Assembly: GCA_012934845.2 (NCBI GenBank)
Contig: WNNJ02000216.1
Span: forward strand, 62,001-126,000
Length of the DNA: 64,000 bases
Origin: Pomphorhynchus laevis
Lineage: Eukaryota; Acanthocephala; Palaeacanthocephala; Echinorhynchida; Pomphorhynchidae
Reading direction: 5' to 3'
The notes beneath the pieces are model-generated. The model saw nothing but the letters and a program-made list of their open reading frames with translations. It was not told where the DNA came from and made no database searches. Below, piece by piece: positions 8,635 through 18,657 of this stretch; the stretch's first letter is position 1, and every line of letters starts with the position of its first letter. The translations under genes and the position numbers were made by a program.

Positions 8635-11600
8635 ATGGTTCGCGGACAACCATCAGATAAGCACTTGTGTTGCAATTGCAACGGCCCCGCTGCCGTCTGC
8701 AAAGGTTGCCGCTGCGCTAAGTCAAACAAGATATGCTTTAACTGCCGCGCACCGAGATGCAGAAACAAAACCTCTAATATCGACGCTACAATTCAATCCA
8801 ACACGCAACTTGATAATCAACCGACGGATGCTTGTCAGAATGACTTTCTCAACGAACAAATACCCAGCACCCCTAAATCAATAACCGACTTATTTAACGC
8901 AGTAATTCATTGGAGACCTAACCTAATAGAATTGCCACGTTGTTCCGCCAGTCACAAAATAGTCGAGATCCTGGCCAATTTATATTGGGAATCCTCAGAA
9001 GCCCAGGCCGACACTCGGACACTACTACAGAAAACAACGGTCTTCTCTCACTGTATTTTGCAAAGAATACCATCTAGAAAAATCTCGCTGATTCGCAAGA
9101 CTCTCGAGCGAAGATTAGTCAGTTGGCAAAATAAAGATTACGAAACTCTTTATAACGAAGCTTTGTATCTGCAAAGTAATTTCGGATCCCGCAAGCCTCT
9201 TCCACCGAGAAGCTGGGTTAAACGTTATCAAGGCCTAGTAACAAAGGGCCAAATAAGAGCCAGCTCGACTGTGCTAGAAGACACGATTGAAACAAAAGCC
9301 CTGCATCCACAACATATCATTGATGGCACTTCAGTAATATCAATGCTTCAAGACTTACACCCCGAGGCACATCAAGCTGATCCAGATACCCTCTTGACTA
9401 CCCCGTTCCCTGGATCCAAAGTACATCATCTCAGCCGGTTCTATGCTCTGGACGAAACACACATTATCAGATCGAGTAAAAAAACCAAAGGAAGCTCGGG
9501 TCCGTCCGGAATTGATGCTCGCTCATGGCTTCACATGCTGACAGATTTTGATTCGAACTCACTCAGCCTAGCCAAAGCACTTGCCAAATTCGCTATCTTC
9601 GTCGCAACAGAACCACTCACTCCAGGAACTTTAGATGCTTTCACCGCTTGCCGTCTGGTTGCTTTAGAGAAAAAGTCAGGAGGAATCCGCCCCATAGGTA
9701 TTTGCAATACTGTCAGACGCATTATAAGCCGGGCCATTCTAGATATTGTTCGCAATGACATTCAGGACGTTGCTGGGTCTGTTCAATTAGGGGCTTCTCA
9801 AAAAGGCGGTATCGAAGTCGCCATCAGCACACTTAGAGATGAGTTTAACCGTCACGACGATCGCTGTATTTTGTCAATCGATGCTTCAAATGCTTTCAAC
9901 CGAACAAACAGAGCGGTGGCATTACACAACATAGATTTCGTATGCCCGTCGCTTTCTCGGGCTCTTCGTAATGTCTACGCAAACCCTGCACAACTCATTG
10001 TGGGAAGTCAAAGCTTATACTGCACCGAAGGTTTCACCCAGGGCGATCCTTTTGAGATGGCTGGCTTCGCCCTGACCTCTATCCCTTTGATAAAAGCAAT
10101 TCAACGCAAAGTTCCGTCGGTCTTCCAAAAATGGTATGCAGATGACGCCAACTTTATTGGGACCACTGACGTTTTGAAACAGGTATGGGAAGTGCTTCAT
10201 ACCGATGGACCAAAGTATGGCTATTTCGTAAACACACGTAAGTCTCACCTCCTATCACACCTTCATATTGATCAATCGAACCTCCCCGACCCCGAAATAA
10301 AAACTTCCACCGATGGAATCATCATTCTCGGCAGTCCAGTCGGGTCCAACGATTTTGTAAATGCAGCAACCGCAAAACTTCTGTCTACATGGACCACAAT
10401 GCTGCAACGTCTCGATTATGTTGCCAAGGTAGATCCGCATGTCGCTTTTGCAGGATTAATCAACTCCGTCCAATTTAAGTGGACACACATAATGCGCACA
10501 TGCGACTGCTCAGCCACTATCTGGTCGGATCTGTCACACACTTTAATCACACAGCTTCTCCCAAACTTCGTGTCCTGGGACCTCGATGAAGACTGGAAGT
10601 CAATATTGTGCTCTCCTTTAAAATTTGGAGGTATTGGTATCGCAAACCCTGCAACCATAGCCACACTTGAACGCAAATCCTCAAACATGTTAATTTCAAC
10701 CTATAATTCTGGTATAGGTGGCGATAGCCTAAGAGAGAGGCAGAAAACTATGCTTAGCGAAATCAAGACACTACGATCACTATCTCACCAAGAACGCCTC
10801 TCTAAAATTCCGATCTTAGCGATACCCGAAACCAGTAATCTGATCGCGCATGCTGCTCGCAGTGGAGCTTCTTCGTGGTTAAGTGCGCTTCCGCTCAAGC
10901 ATGAAAATTTTCATCTTTCTTCGAACGAATTCAGGGATGCTTTGAACGCAAGGTATGGACATACTGATCCTAAGATTGGAGTTAGCAACTGCATTTGCGG
11001 CACTCGAGTCAGTGTGGCTCATTCCTTATCATGTAGACGAGGTGCTTTGCCTTCGATCCGGCATAATGCAGTCCGCGACATCATCTCACACTATCTTAGC
11101 CGCATATCTCACGGCGTAGCTTGCGAACCTCAGCTAACCGAGGTTTCTGAAAATATTACTTTCGAACGAACAACAACCCGTGATCCAAGCGCGCGTCTTG
11201 ACATAGTTTGTTCCGGGCTACACGGTAGTCGATTTGAGCGAACATTTTTTGATGTTAATGTATTTGCTGCACCTGCTCAATCGAACATATCAAGGAAGCC
11301 TGAGTCTGTTTTCGAATACAACGAGAGTCGCAAGAAAGCCAAATACAGTGAACGGATTGCGCTAGTTGAACGAGGGTCTTTCATACCTCTTATTTTCTCC
11401 ACTTCGGGAGGAATGGGCATTGAAGCGGAAAGATTAATCAAAACCACGGCTTCAAAACTGACGCATCGGTCAACGCGTTCTTATCCTGATCTAGCCATAA
11501 AGATGAAACGAGACATCAGTTTTGAAATCGCACGATCAGTTTCCGCATGCTTACGCTCGCCACGTTCCAGCTGTTCCAAACCTATTAATCTTATGACTAC

Positions 11601-11637
11601 CCACCACAGCGAGTTTTGCGCTGTGCTCGAAGTCTAA
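8635..11637 (+). CDS. RLE LINE E4 polyprotein (intact; RT plus restriction-like endonuclease)
   Basis: Intact 1,000-residue ORF. The cysteine cluster is at residues 12-42 (C-C-N-C-N-G, C-K-G-C-R-C, C-F-N-C, C), probably a metal-binding nucleic-acid domain. W-R-P-N-L-I-E-L-P-R-C starts at 93. The RT has G-G-I-R-P-I-G-I-C, I-D-A-S-N-A-F-N near 416, E-G-F-T-Q-G-D-P near 465 and W-Y-A-D-D near 500. A CCHC finger (C-I-C-G ... H-S-L-S-C) lies near 786 and S-I-R-H-N-A-V-R-D follows. The nuclease has A-R-L-D-I near 853, F-F-D-V-N-V and K-K-A-K-Y-S-E-R-I near 899, the PD-(D/E)XK pattern of R2/R4-type elements. After GDP it reads F-E-M where relatives read L-A-M. Codons are more C-rich than in neighbouring families. 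An AATAAA at 11710 precedes the A tail. Confidence 0.95.
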   Translation: MVRGQPSDKHLCCNCNGPAAVCKGCRCAKSNKICFNCRAPRCRNKTSNIDATIQSNTQLDNQPTDACQNDFLNEQIPSTPKSITDLFNAVIHWRPNLIELPRCSASHKIVEILANLYWESSEAQADTRTLLQKTTVFSHCILQRIPSRKISLIRKTLERRLVSWQNKDYETLYNEALYLQSNFGSRKPLPPRSWVKRYQGLVTKGQIRASSTVLEDTIETKALHPQHIIDGTSVISMLQDLHPEAHQADPDTLLTTPFPGSKVHHLSRFYALDETHIIRSSKKTKGSSGPSGIDARSWLHMLTDFDSNSLSLAKALAKFAIFVATEPLTPGTLDAFTACRLVALEKKSGGIRPIGICNTVRRIISRAILDIVRNDIQDVAGSVQLGASQKGGIEVAISTLRDEFNRHDDRCILSIDASNAFNRTNRAVALHNIDFVCPSLSRALRNVYANPAQLIVGSQSLYCTEGFTQGDPFEMAGFALTSIPLIKAIQRKVPSVFQKWYADDANFIGTTDVLKQVWEVLHTDGPKYGYFVNTRKSHLLSHLHIDQSNLPDPEIKTSTDGIIILGSPVGSNDFVNAATAKLLSTWTTMLQRLDYVAKVDPHVAFAGLINSVQFKWTHIMRTCDCSATIWSDLSHTLITQLLPNFVSWDLDEDWKSILCSPLKFGGIGIANPATIATLERKSSNMLISTYNSGIGGDSLRERQKTMLSEIKTLRSLSHQERLSKIPILAIPETSNLIAHAARSGASSWLSALPLKHENFHLSSNEFRDALNARYGHTDPKIGVSNCICGTRVSVAHSLSCRRGALPSIRHNAVRDIISHYLSRISHGVACEPQLTEVSENITFERTTTRDPSARLDIVCSGLHGSRFERTFFDVNVFAAPAQSNISRKPESVFEYNESRKKAKYSERIALVERGSFIPLIFSTSGGMGIEAERLIKTTASKLTHRSTRSYPDLAIKMKRDISFEIARSVSACLRSPRSSCSKPINLMTTHHSEFCAVLEV

Positions 11638-11876
11638 TTATGTCTTCTTCACTATGTCTGCGAATGCGCGACGGGAACCTAATTTCTGTAAAATTTACTT
11701 TTCTTTTTCAATAAAGTTATTATTCTTAAAAAAAAACTATCTGTCGACAACCGCTTAACTATTAGTGATTTACACTAATTACAAAAATTAACTACTTACA
11801 ATTACAAACTACGTACAATTGTCCTGATTGTTAAATACTTCAAATTACAAACTACGTACAACGATTGACTTCCTTA
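11638..11876 (+). promoter_or_regulatory. E4 3' tail and E5 5' leader
   Basis: The E4 3' UTR runs to an A tract near 11737. The E5 leader starts AACTATCTGTCGACAA (11735-11750), the same start as E4. TTACAAACTACGTACAA occurs twice (near 11803 and 11846). From ACTACGTACAATTGTC (about 11810) onward it matches the leader of E8 at 35612; upstream the two leaders are unrelated. Confidence 0.65.
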
Positions 11877-14800
11877 ATGCCAAAGGGAAAACCTTCAAAT
11901 ATGAGGAAATGCTGTACGTGCAATGGACAAGCAGCAAAATGCAAAAGCTGCCGATGTGCGAAATAAAATCGCAGATGTACTAATTGTACTGCACCTGAGT
12001 GTACAAATAAAGCAGACCCTCAACGGGAGCAAGACTGTCAACAAATTGAACAACAACGTGTTACAAATTCGATCATCGAATCAGATATATCAGTTCAAAT
12101 AGTCGCAAGCATGGAAACCATCAGTCATGTAGATCATATATCGTATTATGGCACGATATTTGAGGAATGCATTAAATGGCGTCCGAACCTTTTTCGGCTT
12201 CCTCGATGCACAGCCAGTGTTCAGTTTGTTGGGATTCTAGCGGATCTGTACGAAGACGCTGCTTGTTCCGCAGATCGTGAGAACCAATCATTGAGAATGG
12301 CGACAATATTTTGTCAGCTAATGAGACAAAAAGTTGAATGCAAGAAAGTGAGTGTCATTCGGAAAGTGCTAGAACGCAGACTGAACCTATGGAGAAACAA
12401 TAACATTTCGAGTTTGTTTGAGGAGAGTAAAATACTACAAGAGCGTATGAAAAATCGCATACCCGACACTCGAGAGAATATATCAGAGAATAAATGGCAT
12501 AGAGAGTTTGTGAGATTGATTCGAAATGGAAAAATAAGACGGGCGATGAAATTACTAGAAACGGGTACTAATCAATCGGGTTTACATAGACTATGCGACA
12601 TGATTGCGAATGACAGCGTAAGGCAAGTACTCCAACACCTACATCCGGATGCAGAGGCTGTAGAAGCGGAATGTATTCTCAAATCAAAATTACCCGATTG
12701 TAAAGATCATCATCACACTATCTTCTTTTCAATAGACAAAGATGCCATTCGGAGTGCCGCAAAAAGAACACGTGGTAGCTGTGGGCCTTCCGGTATGAAT
12801 GCGGTTGATTGGTGCGACGTGTTGCATAATTATAACCACGAATCTCTCCGTATTTCTAATGCTTTGGCCGATATTGCGATACGTATTGCAACTGACCACG
12901 TCAGTGAGATAAATATGCAGGCATTATCTGCAAGCAGACTAATTCCCTTAAATAAGAATCCAGGGGTTCGGCCAATTGGGATAGGGGAAGTGAGTAGAAG
13001 AATAATATCGAAAGCGATATTGCTCACGGTGTCTGACGATCTTCAGAATGTCGCAGGGAACAAACAGCTTTGTGCTGGACAAAGATGTGGCGCAGAAACG
13101 GTGGTACACACAATTAGACAAACATTCTCGACGAACTCGCTAAATTGTGTTCTACAAATAGATGCGAGAAATGCTTTCAACGCGATCAATAGGCAGTTAT
13201 CTTTAACCAACATTGAATTCATATGTCCGTCCATACATAACGCTCTGGAAAATTATTACCAGCGATCACCCATTTTATGTGTTGAAGACGAATTCGTTAT
13301 ATCGAAGGAAGGCTTTACTCAGGGAGATCCCCTTGCGATGGCCGCTTTTGCCGCAGCGTCAATTCCCTTGATACAGGATCTACAGCGATGTGCCAGCAAT
13401 GTGACACATCGTTGGTACGCGGATGACGCTTCGTGTATCGGTTCACTTGAGGATATATCGCTTGTATGGAAGAGGTTATTGACGATTGGTCCGAAATATG
13501 GATTTCATATAAACGTCCCGAAATGCAATTTATTAATACATTCAAATAACCTGGACGAGGCCAAACAATTATTCAGGGAAACGGGCTTGAACATCACGCC
13601 AGAAGGAATTGTCGTTCTTGGGTCTCCTTGTGGAACAGCCGAATACATTGAGAATTTTGCGAAATCAAGGATCAAACTTTGGGTTAGGATGGTGGAAAAC
13701 ATAAGCGAACTCGCAGAAGTTGATGCTCAAATAGCCTATTACGTTTTTGTTCACGCGCTTCAACATAAATGGAGGTACTTAATGCGCACATGGCCTACAG
13801 AGGTATCATGGTTAACACCTTTTGAGAAATCAATTACAAAAATTCTTCTTCCCAATTTACTTGGACAAAACAACATTGAAAAAGAAATCATGGAGATATG
13901 TATGCTGCCCACAAAACATGGAGGAATAGGTATATCAAATCCCATAGAAGAAGCCGAGATGAAATATCAGCATTCGATACGGATATGTACGCCCCTAATT
14001 ATGGGAATGTCGGGAACATGCTTAGGCAATGCTCAGAAATGTGCGGTTGCCGAGATAAAACAGGAAAGAAATTTAGCATCTCGCCTAAAATATGAGAGGA
14101 TATTGACAAGTTTGGACACCGAGAAGAAGCAAGTCGTGATATATGCTTCACAACGTGGGACGTTATCTTGGTGTAACAATCAACCGACACACGACAAACA
14201 TACACAACTGACCACCCAAGAATTTCAAGATGCCATATGTGCTAGATATAATCTTCCACTAAGAAATGCAACACAAAGATGTGCATGCGGATCACCACCC
14301 ACAGTTAATCATGCTATGTCATGTCGAAACGGAGGTGTCACAATTATCAGGCATAACATTGTTCGTGATATTTTAGCTAACGAACTCGCTAAAGTGTGTT
14401 GTGATGTTTCTACAGAACCGATATTACAACATGTACCCCGCAACCACGTATTTGAGAGATCAATGACATGTACTGACATCCAGGCAAGATCAGATATTGT
14501 TTGCCGGAGTTTATTAGGCGGGAAAATGGTGCGGTCCTTTTTGGACATTTGTATATACAACCCACTTGCACCTTCATATTCCAACAGAACACCCCGAGAA
14601 TGCAATGTCTACCACGAACAACGGAAAATTGCAAAGTACGCTGAACGAATTAACGAAATCGAACGATCCGCTTTCTTTCCTATGGTCTTCTCCGCTACCG
14701 GTGTAATGGCACCAGAAGCTGATAAGGTAATGCGCTGGATGTCCACAAAAGTTGCTGAGCGAAGAACACTGCCTTACAGTGATTGCATAAGAGCCTTGCG

Positions 14801-14927
14801 AACACATATATCACTTACACTAGCAAAATGTGTATCGATGTGCGTGAGATCCACAAGAATGGGAACACAATATCAAATGACAGAAAATCGCACCGGAAAC
14901 AATCCAGAAAGGATTGTTTTGCAATGA
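11877..14927 (+). pseudogene. RLE LINE E5 ORF (whole apart from one early stop)
   Basis: Starts M-P-K-G-K-P-S at 11877, matching the family N-terminus. A TAA at 11964-11966 lies inside the cysteine cluster (A-K-stop-N-R-R-C), where the near-identical E8 copy has GAA, so a G-to-T change truncated it. Everything after, open from 12111 as 938 residues in the same frame, looks functional: W-R-P-N-L-F-R-L-P-R-C, G-P-S-G-M-N-A, I-D-A-R-N-A-F-N, E-G-F-T-Q-G-D-P-L-A-M, W-Y-A-D-D, C-A-C-G ... H-A-M-S-C, I-I-R-H-N-I-V-R-D, A-R-S-D-I and R-K-I-A-K-Y-A-E-R-I. Full length would be about 1,016 residues. Re-initiation at 12111 would give a protein lacking only the cysteine cluster. Confidence 0.92.
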
Positions 14928-15071
14928 TTTCGATTGACCGTTATTAAAAATTTTAAATTTTAAATTTTGAATCGAATGCCCATTAGCGGGAATCTTAATT
15001 GTATATGTTGTAGAACTTACGATAAATAAAAATAAAAAAAATAAATAAAAAAAATTTCGAAATATTATTAT
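14928..15071 (+). terminator. E5 3' UTR with conserved CCCATTAGCGGG motif and (ATT)n junction
   Basis: GCCCATTAGCGGGAATC near 14977 can form a short stem (CCC/GGG). The same element is found at the 3' ends of E8, E10, E12, E13 and the 61.9-kb stub, so it is a candidate RT-recognition element. An AAATAAA-rich tail follows, then TTTCGAAATATTATTATT. Confidence 0.6.
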
Positions 15072-15169
15072 TTTCTTTCTTCAGCGATTCATCTGTGTAA
15101 TTTGTGCTGCAAAACGCATTACAACTATAGAACAATCCTTAGAACAGGCGAATGTTGCTATAAGCAATT
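15072..15169 (+). repeat. Exact 98-bp patch of APE-LINE ORF1 between (TTA)n tracts
   Basis: These 98 bases appear identical, base for base, to 18969-19066 inside ORF1 of the APE-type LINE E7 (the end of its PHD-like finger and start of its coiled coil). On both sides the sequence is (TTA)n-type microsatellite. Neither end is a natural element end. Confidence 0.92.
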
Positions 15170-15355
15170 ATTATTATTATCATTATTATTACCTTAAACA
15201 AATTTTGGTTTCTAATAAACATTCATTTGAGATAAAATAACATACAATAAAATAACATACAAACAATTTCAAGAGAAATTCTACAATCGGCAACTCAAAA
15301 AGATCAAATTACAATAAAATAACATACAATACAACAATTACATCCAACACAAATT
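15170..15355 (+). promoter_or_regulatory. 5' leader of RLE LINE E6
   Basis: (TTA)n is followed by ACCTTAAACAAATTTTGG, the TTTGGTTTCTAATAAACAT module (15204-15222), TTTGAGATAAAATAACATAC (15226-15247) with AATAACATACAA-type repeats, and a family-specific stretch before the ATG. E11, which encodes nearly the same protein, shares only the last 20 or so bases. Confidence 0.65.
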
Positions 15356-18337
15356 ATGCCGAAAGGAATTCCTGCAGGTATTTCAAAATGTTGTTCCTGC
15401 AACGGTCAAGCTGCTGTTTGTAAGTCATGCAAATGTGCCCGTCTAAAACAACCTTGCGTCAACTGTTCAGCACGAAATTGTGGAAATACCGCTTCTCTGT
15501 ATGTAGTTGACAATGTGGTTAAACAATCATGTTTAATCGATAATTCAAATTGTAATGGATCGGTTAACACAAACAAAATCGAAACATCAAATAACATATC
15601 GCAGCACGCATCGATCATTGAATCTACATACTATGAAGTTGTAAAGTGGATACCCAACTTGTTCAACTTACCAAAATGCAACACAAGTTCAAGTTTCATA
15701 GGCATACTATCGGAATGTTACTCCGCCATTAACTCTGATCACTCTAAAATGAGGTATCCCCTGATGAAGATAACCGTTAAATGTCAACTTATGCTTGAAA
15801 AAACAACAACAAGGAAGACTAGCGCAATAAGATCAATACTTACAAGACGAATATTACTCTGGAAAGAGAACCGAATATCCGAACTACTAGTTGAGGGAAG
15901 AATTCTTCAATCTGAGGCACGCGATCGTTTACCAATAATAAAAAAGAATCAAAACTGGATAAACTTATTTAGTAAACTGTTAACAACGGGAAAAACACAC
16001 GCCGCAATTCAAGTACTAAAAGATCCCAATAAATCGCACCAGGTGTTCAGACTTAAAGACACTTTGCCAAGCGGTCAATCAGTAAAGGAGAAATTGTTGG
16101 AATTACATCCTGATTCAATTCCTGCGAATAAACACGTCTTACTCAGAGCTCTACTGGATAACATTGCTGATCATCATCCTGTTCGCTTCCTAAAAATAGA
16201 TGCTGAAGATATTCGTTCTGCCGCTAGATCTACACGTGGTGCAGTAGGGCCTTCGGGAGTAAATGCATCTTCATGGAAGAGTATGATATGCTCTTTTGGT
16301 CAAAGTTCTAATGGGCTTGCTGAATCCTTAGCCAACTTCGCAATAACTATAGCGACCATCGAATTGAATCCCGGCGACATTGAGGCCTTTACAGTAAGCC
16401 GTCTAATTCCACTAGATAAAAATCCAGGAGTACGACCGATTGGAGTAGGTGAAGTCTCTCGAAGAATAGTAGGCAAAGTTGTGGCGAAAAGAATTTCGGA
16501 AGATATCCAGAAAGTGGCTGGTTGTGTTCAATTATGCTCTGGCCAACGATGTGGTATTGAGATGGCAATTCATTCCACAAGAGAACTCTTTGATAGTAGC
16601 GATGACTTGTGCATATTACAACTAGATGCATCCAACGCTTTTAATCGCATAAATCGTTTAGTCGCTTTGAACAATGTAGAGTTCATATGTCCTTCTTTAT
16701 CCACTATACTACGAAATATCTACAAATGCCCTAATATACTGACTGTCGACAATGATTTTTTAGAATCATCAGAGGGATTCACTCAAGGTGACCCGCTTTC
16801 CATGATTGCGTTTGCCGCGGCGTCTCTTCCCTTGATTAATGTTCTTTCAAAGGCTGCCCCGAATACTGTACATCGCTGGTATGCGGATGACTCTAACATT
16901 ATCGGAAGTGTGAAGGACCTTAAGACGATTTGGGATACTGTGCGTCGAGTCGGTCCTGATTTTGGATTTTATCTTAATGAAGAAAAGTGCCGAATGTTGG
17001 TACACGATAAGATACTTAGCGTTGCCCGGTCGATTTTCGTAGAATCTAACCTATGCATTAATAGTGATGGAATTGAGATACTGGGTTCAGCTATTGGTAC
17101 AAAATCATATACAAATATGTTTATAAAAAGGAAAATAGATGAATGGTCTACTTGCATAGAGAGGTTGATACTAGTAGCCGACGAAGATCCTCACTTGGCT
17201 TACGTCGCTCTGACTCAAGCACTACAACACAGCTGGAACTTCATACAACGAACTATAAATGTCTATTCAGAAGCATTCGCAAACTTGTCGAAAATCATAG
17301 TATCCTGCCTTGTTCCCAAGATAACTGGCGTCGTCGATATAGATCGATTTAAAACAATATTAAATATCCCTTTGCGGTATGGTGGTTTGGGAATTTTTCT
17401 GCCTCAAGATGGATCTGATCTGGAATTCGAAAATTCGCGCCGAATGTGTCAACCGCTGATCAATGCATCATTTGGCCCCTTGTTGGCTCAACAGCAGCAA
17501 CAAATCGCTTTGGATATTCACAATCAACGAAATAATTTTTGGAATATTAAATTACAAACATTGGAAGATAGCAATATTATAAAAGCTTTAAAATTTGCTG
17601 CTACGTGTGGTGCGTCAACATGGTTGTCTGCAAAACCGATGGAAGCATATGGTTATCGACTCTCAAAGCTCCAATTTCAAGACGCTCTAGCGACAAGATA
17701 TGGTTGGACGCCTCCGAAACAACCAGATCAATGTTTATGCGGTTCAAAGTTTGAGCTCCGTCACTCTCTTTCATGTAAGGTCGGTGGTATGCCAATAATA
17801 CGACACAACTTCCTTCGGGATCTAATTGCAAAAGAGCTAAAAGGGATTTGCGACCCCGTTTCTCTTGAACCTACACTGCAACCGCTTCCAGACGGAGTAA
17901 CATTCGCAACAAATTCGACAGCCAGGGAACATAACGCTAGAGTAGATATTTCTTGCTATGGGTTGTTTAGTATTTCGGAGCGGTCCCTATTGGACATTTG
18001 CGTTTACAATCACCTTGCTTCGTCCTACTCAACATCAATGCCACAAAATCACTTTCACTACCACGAACAAAGGAAAATCGGAAAATACGGTGAACGTATA
18101 TCACGATTTGAAAGAGCTTGTTTTTTTCCTATAATTTTTGCAGCTAACGGTGGAGCTGGTGAAATAGCTTCAAAGGTGCTACGACAAATATGCAGGCGTC
18201 AATCTATAAAATCTACTCGGCCATACAACGAATGCATGCGTGATTTGAGGATCAAAACGGGACTAGCGCTAGCAAGAGCAGCATCATTACAAGTCCGCTG
18301 CACTCCGTTGAGTAATATGTCGGGACAATGTGCTTGA
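15356..18337 (+). CDS. RLE LINE E6 polyprotein (intact)
   Basis: Intact 993-residue ORF with the family start M-P-K-G-I-P-A. Cysteine cluster at residues 11-43 (C-C-S-C-N-G, C-K-S-C-K-C, C-V-N-C). W-I-P-N-L-F-N-L-P-K-C near 98. RT: D-K-N-P-G-V-R-P-I-G, L-D-A-S-N-A-F-N near 421, E-G-F-T-Q-G-D-P-L-S near 472, W-Y-A-D-D near 508, N-E-E-K-C-R-M-L. CCHC finger C-L-C-G ... H-S-L-S-C near 794, I-I-R-H-N-F-L-R-D, then the nuclease with A-R-V-D-I near 861, L-L-D-I-C-V-Y and R-K-I-G-K-Y-G-E-R-I near 906. The 3' UTR lacks the CCCAtttgcGGG motif seen in some relatives. GAATAAATC near 18390 precedes an A tail, then ATTATTATTATT. E11 at 28687 is a close copy. Confidence 0.95.
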   Translation: MPKGIPAGISKCCSCNGQAAVCKSCKCARLKQPCVNCSARNCGNTASLYVVDNVVKQSCLIDNSNCNGSVNTNKIETSNNISQHASIIESTYYEVVKWIPNLFNLPKCNTSSSFIGILSECYSAINSDHSKMRYPLMKITVKCQLMLEKTTTRKTSAIRSILTRRILLWKENRISELLVEGRILQSEARDRLPIIKKNQNWINLFSKLLTTGKTHAAIQVLKDPNKSHQVFRLKDTLPSGQSVKEKLLELHPDSIPANKHVLLRALLDNIADHHPVRFLKIDAEDIRSAARSTRGAVGPSGVNASSWKSMICSFGQSSNGLAESLANFAITIATIELNPGDIEAFTVSRLIPLDKNPGVRPIGVGEVSRRIVGKVVAKRISEDIQKVAGCVQLCSGQRCGIEMAIHSTRELFDSSDDLCILQLDASNAFNRINRLVALNNVEFICPSLSTILRNIYKCPNILTVDNDFLESSEGFTQGDPLSMIAFAAASLPLINVLSKAAPNTVHRWYADDSNIIGSVKDLKTIWDTVRRVGPDFGFYLNEEKCRMLVHDKILSVARSIFVESNLCINSDGIEILGSAIGTKSYTNMFIKRKIDEWSTCIERLILVADEDPHLAYVALTQALQHSWNFIQRTINVYSEAFANLSKIIVSCLVPKITGVVDIDRFKTILNIPLRYGGLGIFLPQDGSDLEFENSRRMCQPLINASFGPLLAQQQQQIALDIHNQRNNFWNIKLQTLEDSNIIKALKFAATCGASTWLSAKPMEAYGYRLSKLQFQDALATRYGWTPPKQPDQCLCGSKFELRHSLSCKVGGMPIIRHNFLRDLIAKELKGICDPVSLEPTLQPLPDGVTFATNSTAREHNARVDISCYGLFSISERSLLDICVYNHLASSYSTSMPQNHFHYHEQRKIGKYGERISRFERACFFPIIFAANGGAGEIASKVLRQICRRQSIKSTRPYNECMRDLRIKTGLALARAASLQVRCTPLSNMSGQCA

Positions 18338-18435
18338 CAGTGCAAGAAACTTTTCTAGTTTGTAGAACATTTTACTTCTTTTTTTTTCTTGAATAAATCT
18401 TCTCTTCAAAAAAAAATATTATTATTATTTTTTAA

Positions 18436-18657
18436 GAGTTTAAACTATCTTGATACCCATTAACTACTTACAACCTAAAAAAATTTTTGGTTTCTTATCA
18501 ACATACAATCTAAAGTAAATACAATAAAATAACATACAAATCTACTGACAATACACAATCTACTGACAATACAATCTACTGACAAGCAATATTACGACAA
18601 CCTTCGAGCAACGAGTGTCAAGCAGCAATCATTGTTCAAGCTAATTACTAAAGAAAA
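18436..18657 (+). promoter_or_regulatory. 5' leader of APE-type LINE E7
   Basis: Opens with GAGTTTAAACTATCTTGATA (from 18436), shared with the E3 leader at 3992. It then carries a TTTGGTTTC module (18486-18504), ATCTAAAGTAAATACA (18508-18523; also in the E9 and E11 leaders) and AATAAAATAACATACAA. TCTACTGACAATACA is repeated before the ATG. Confidence 0.65.
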
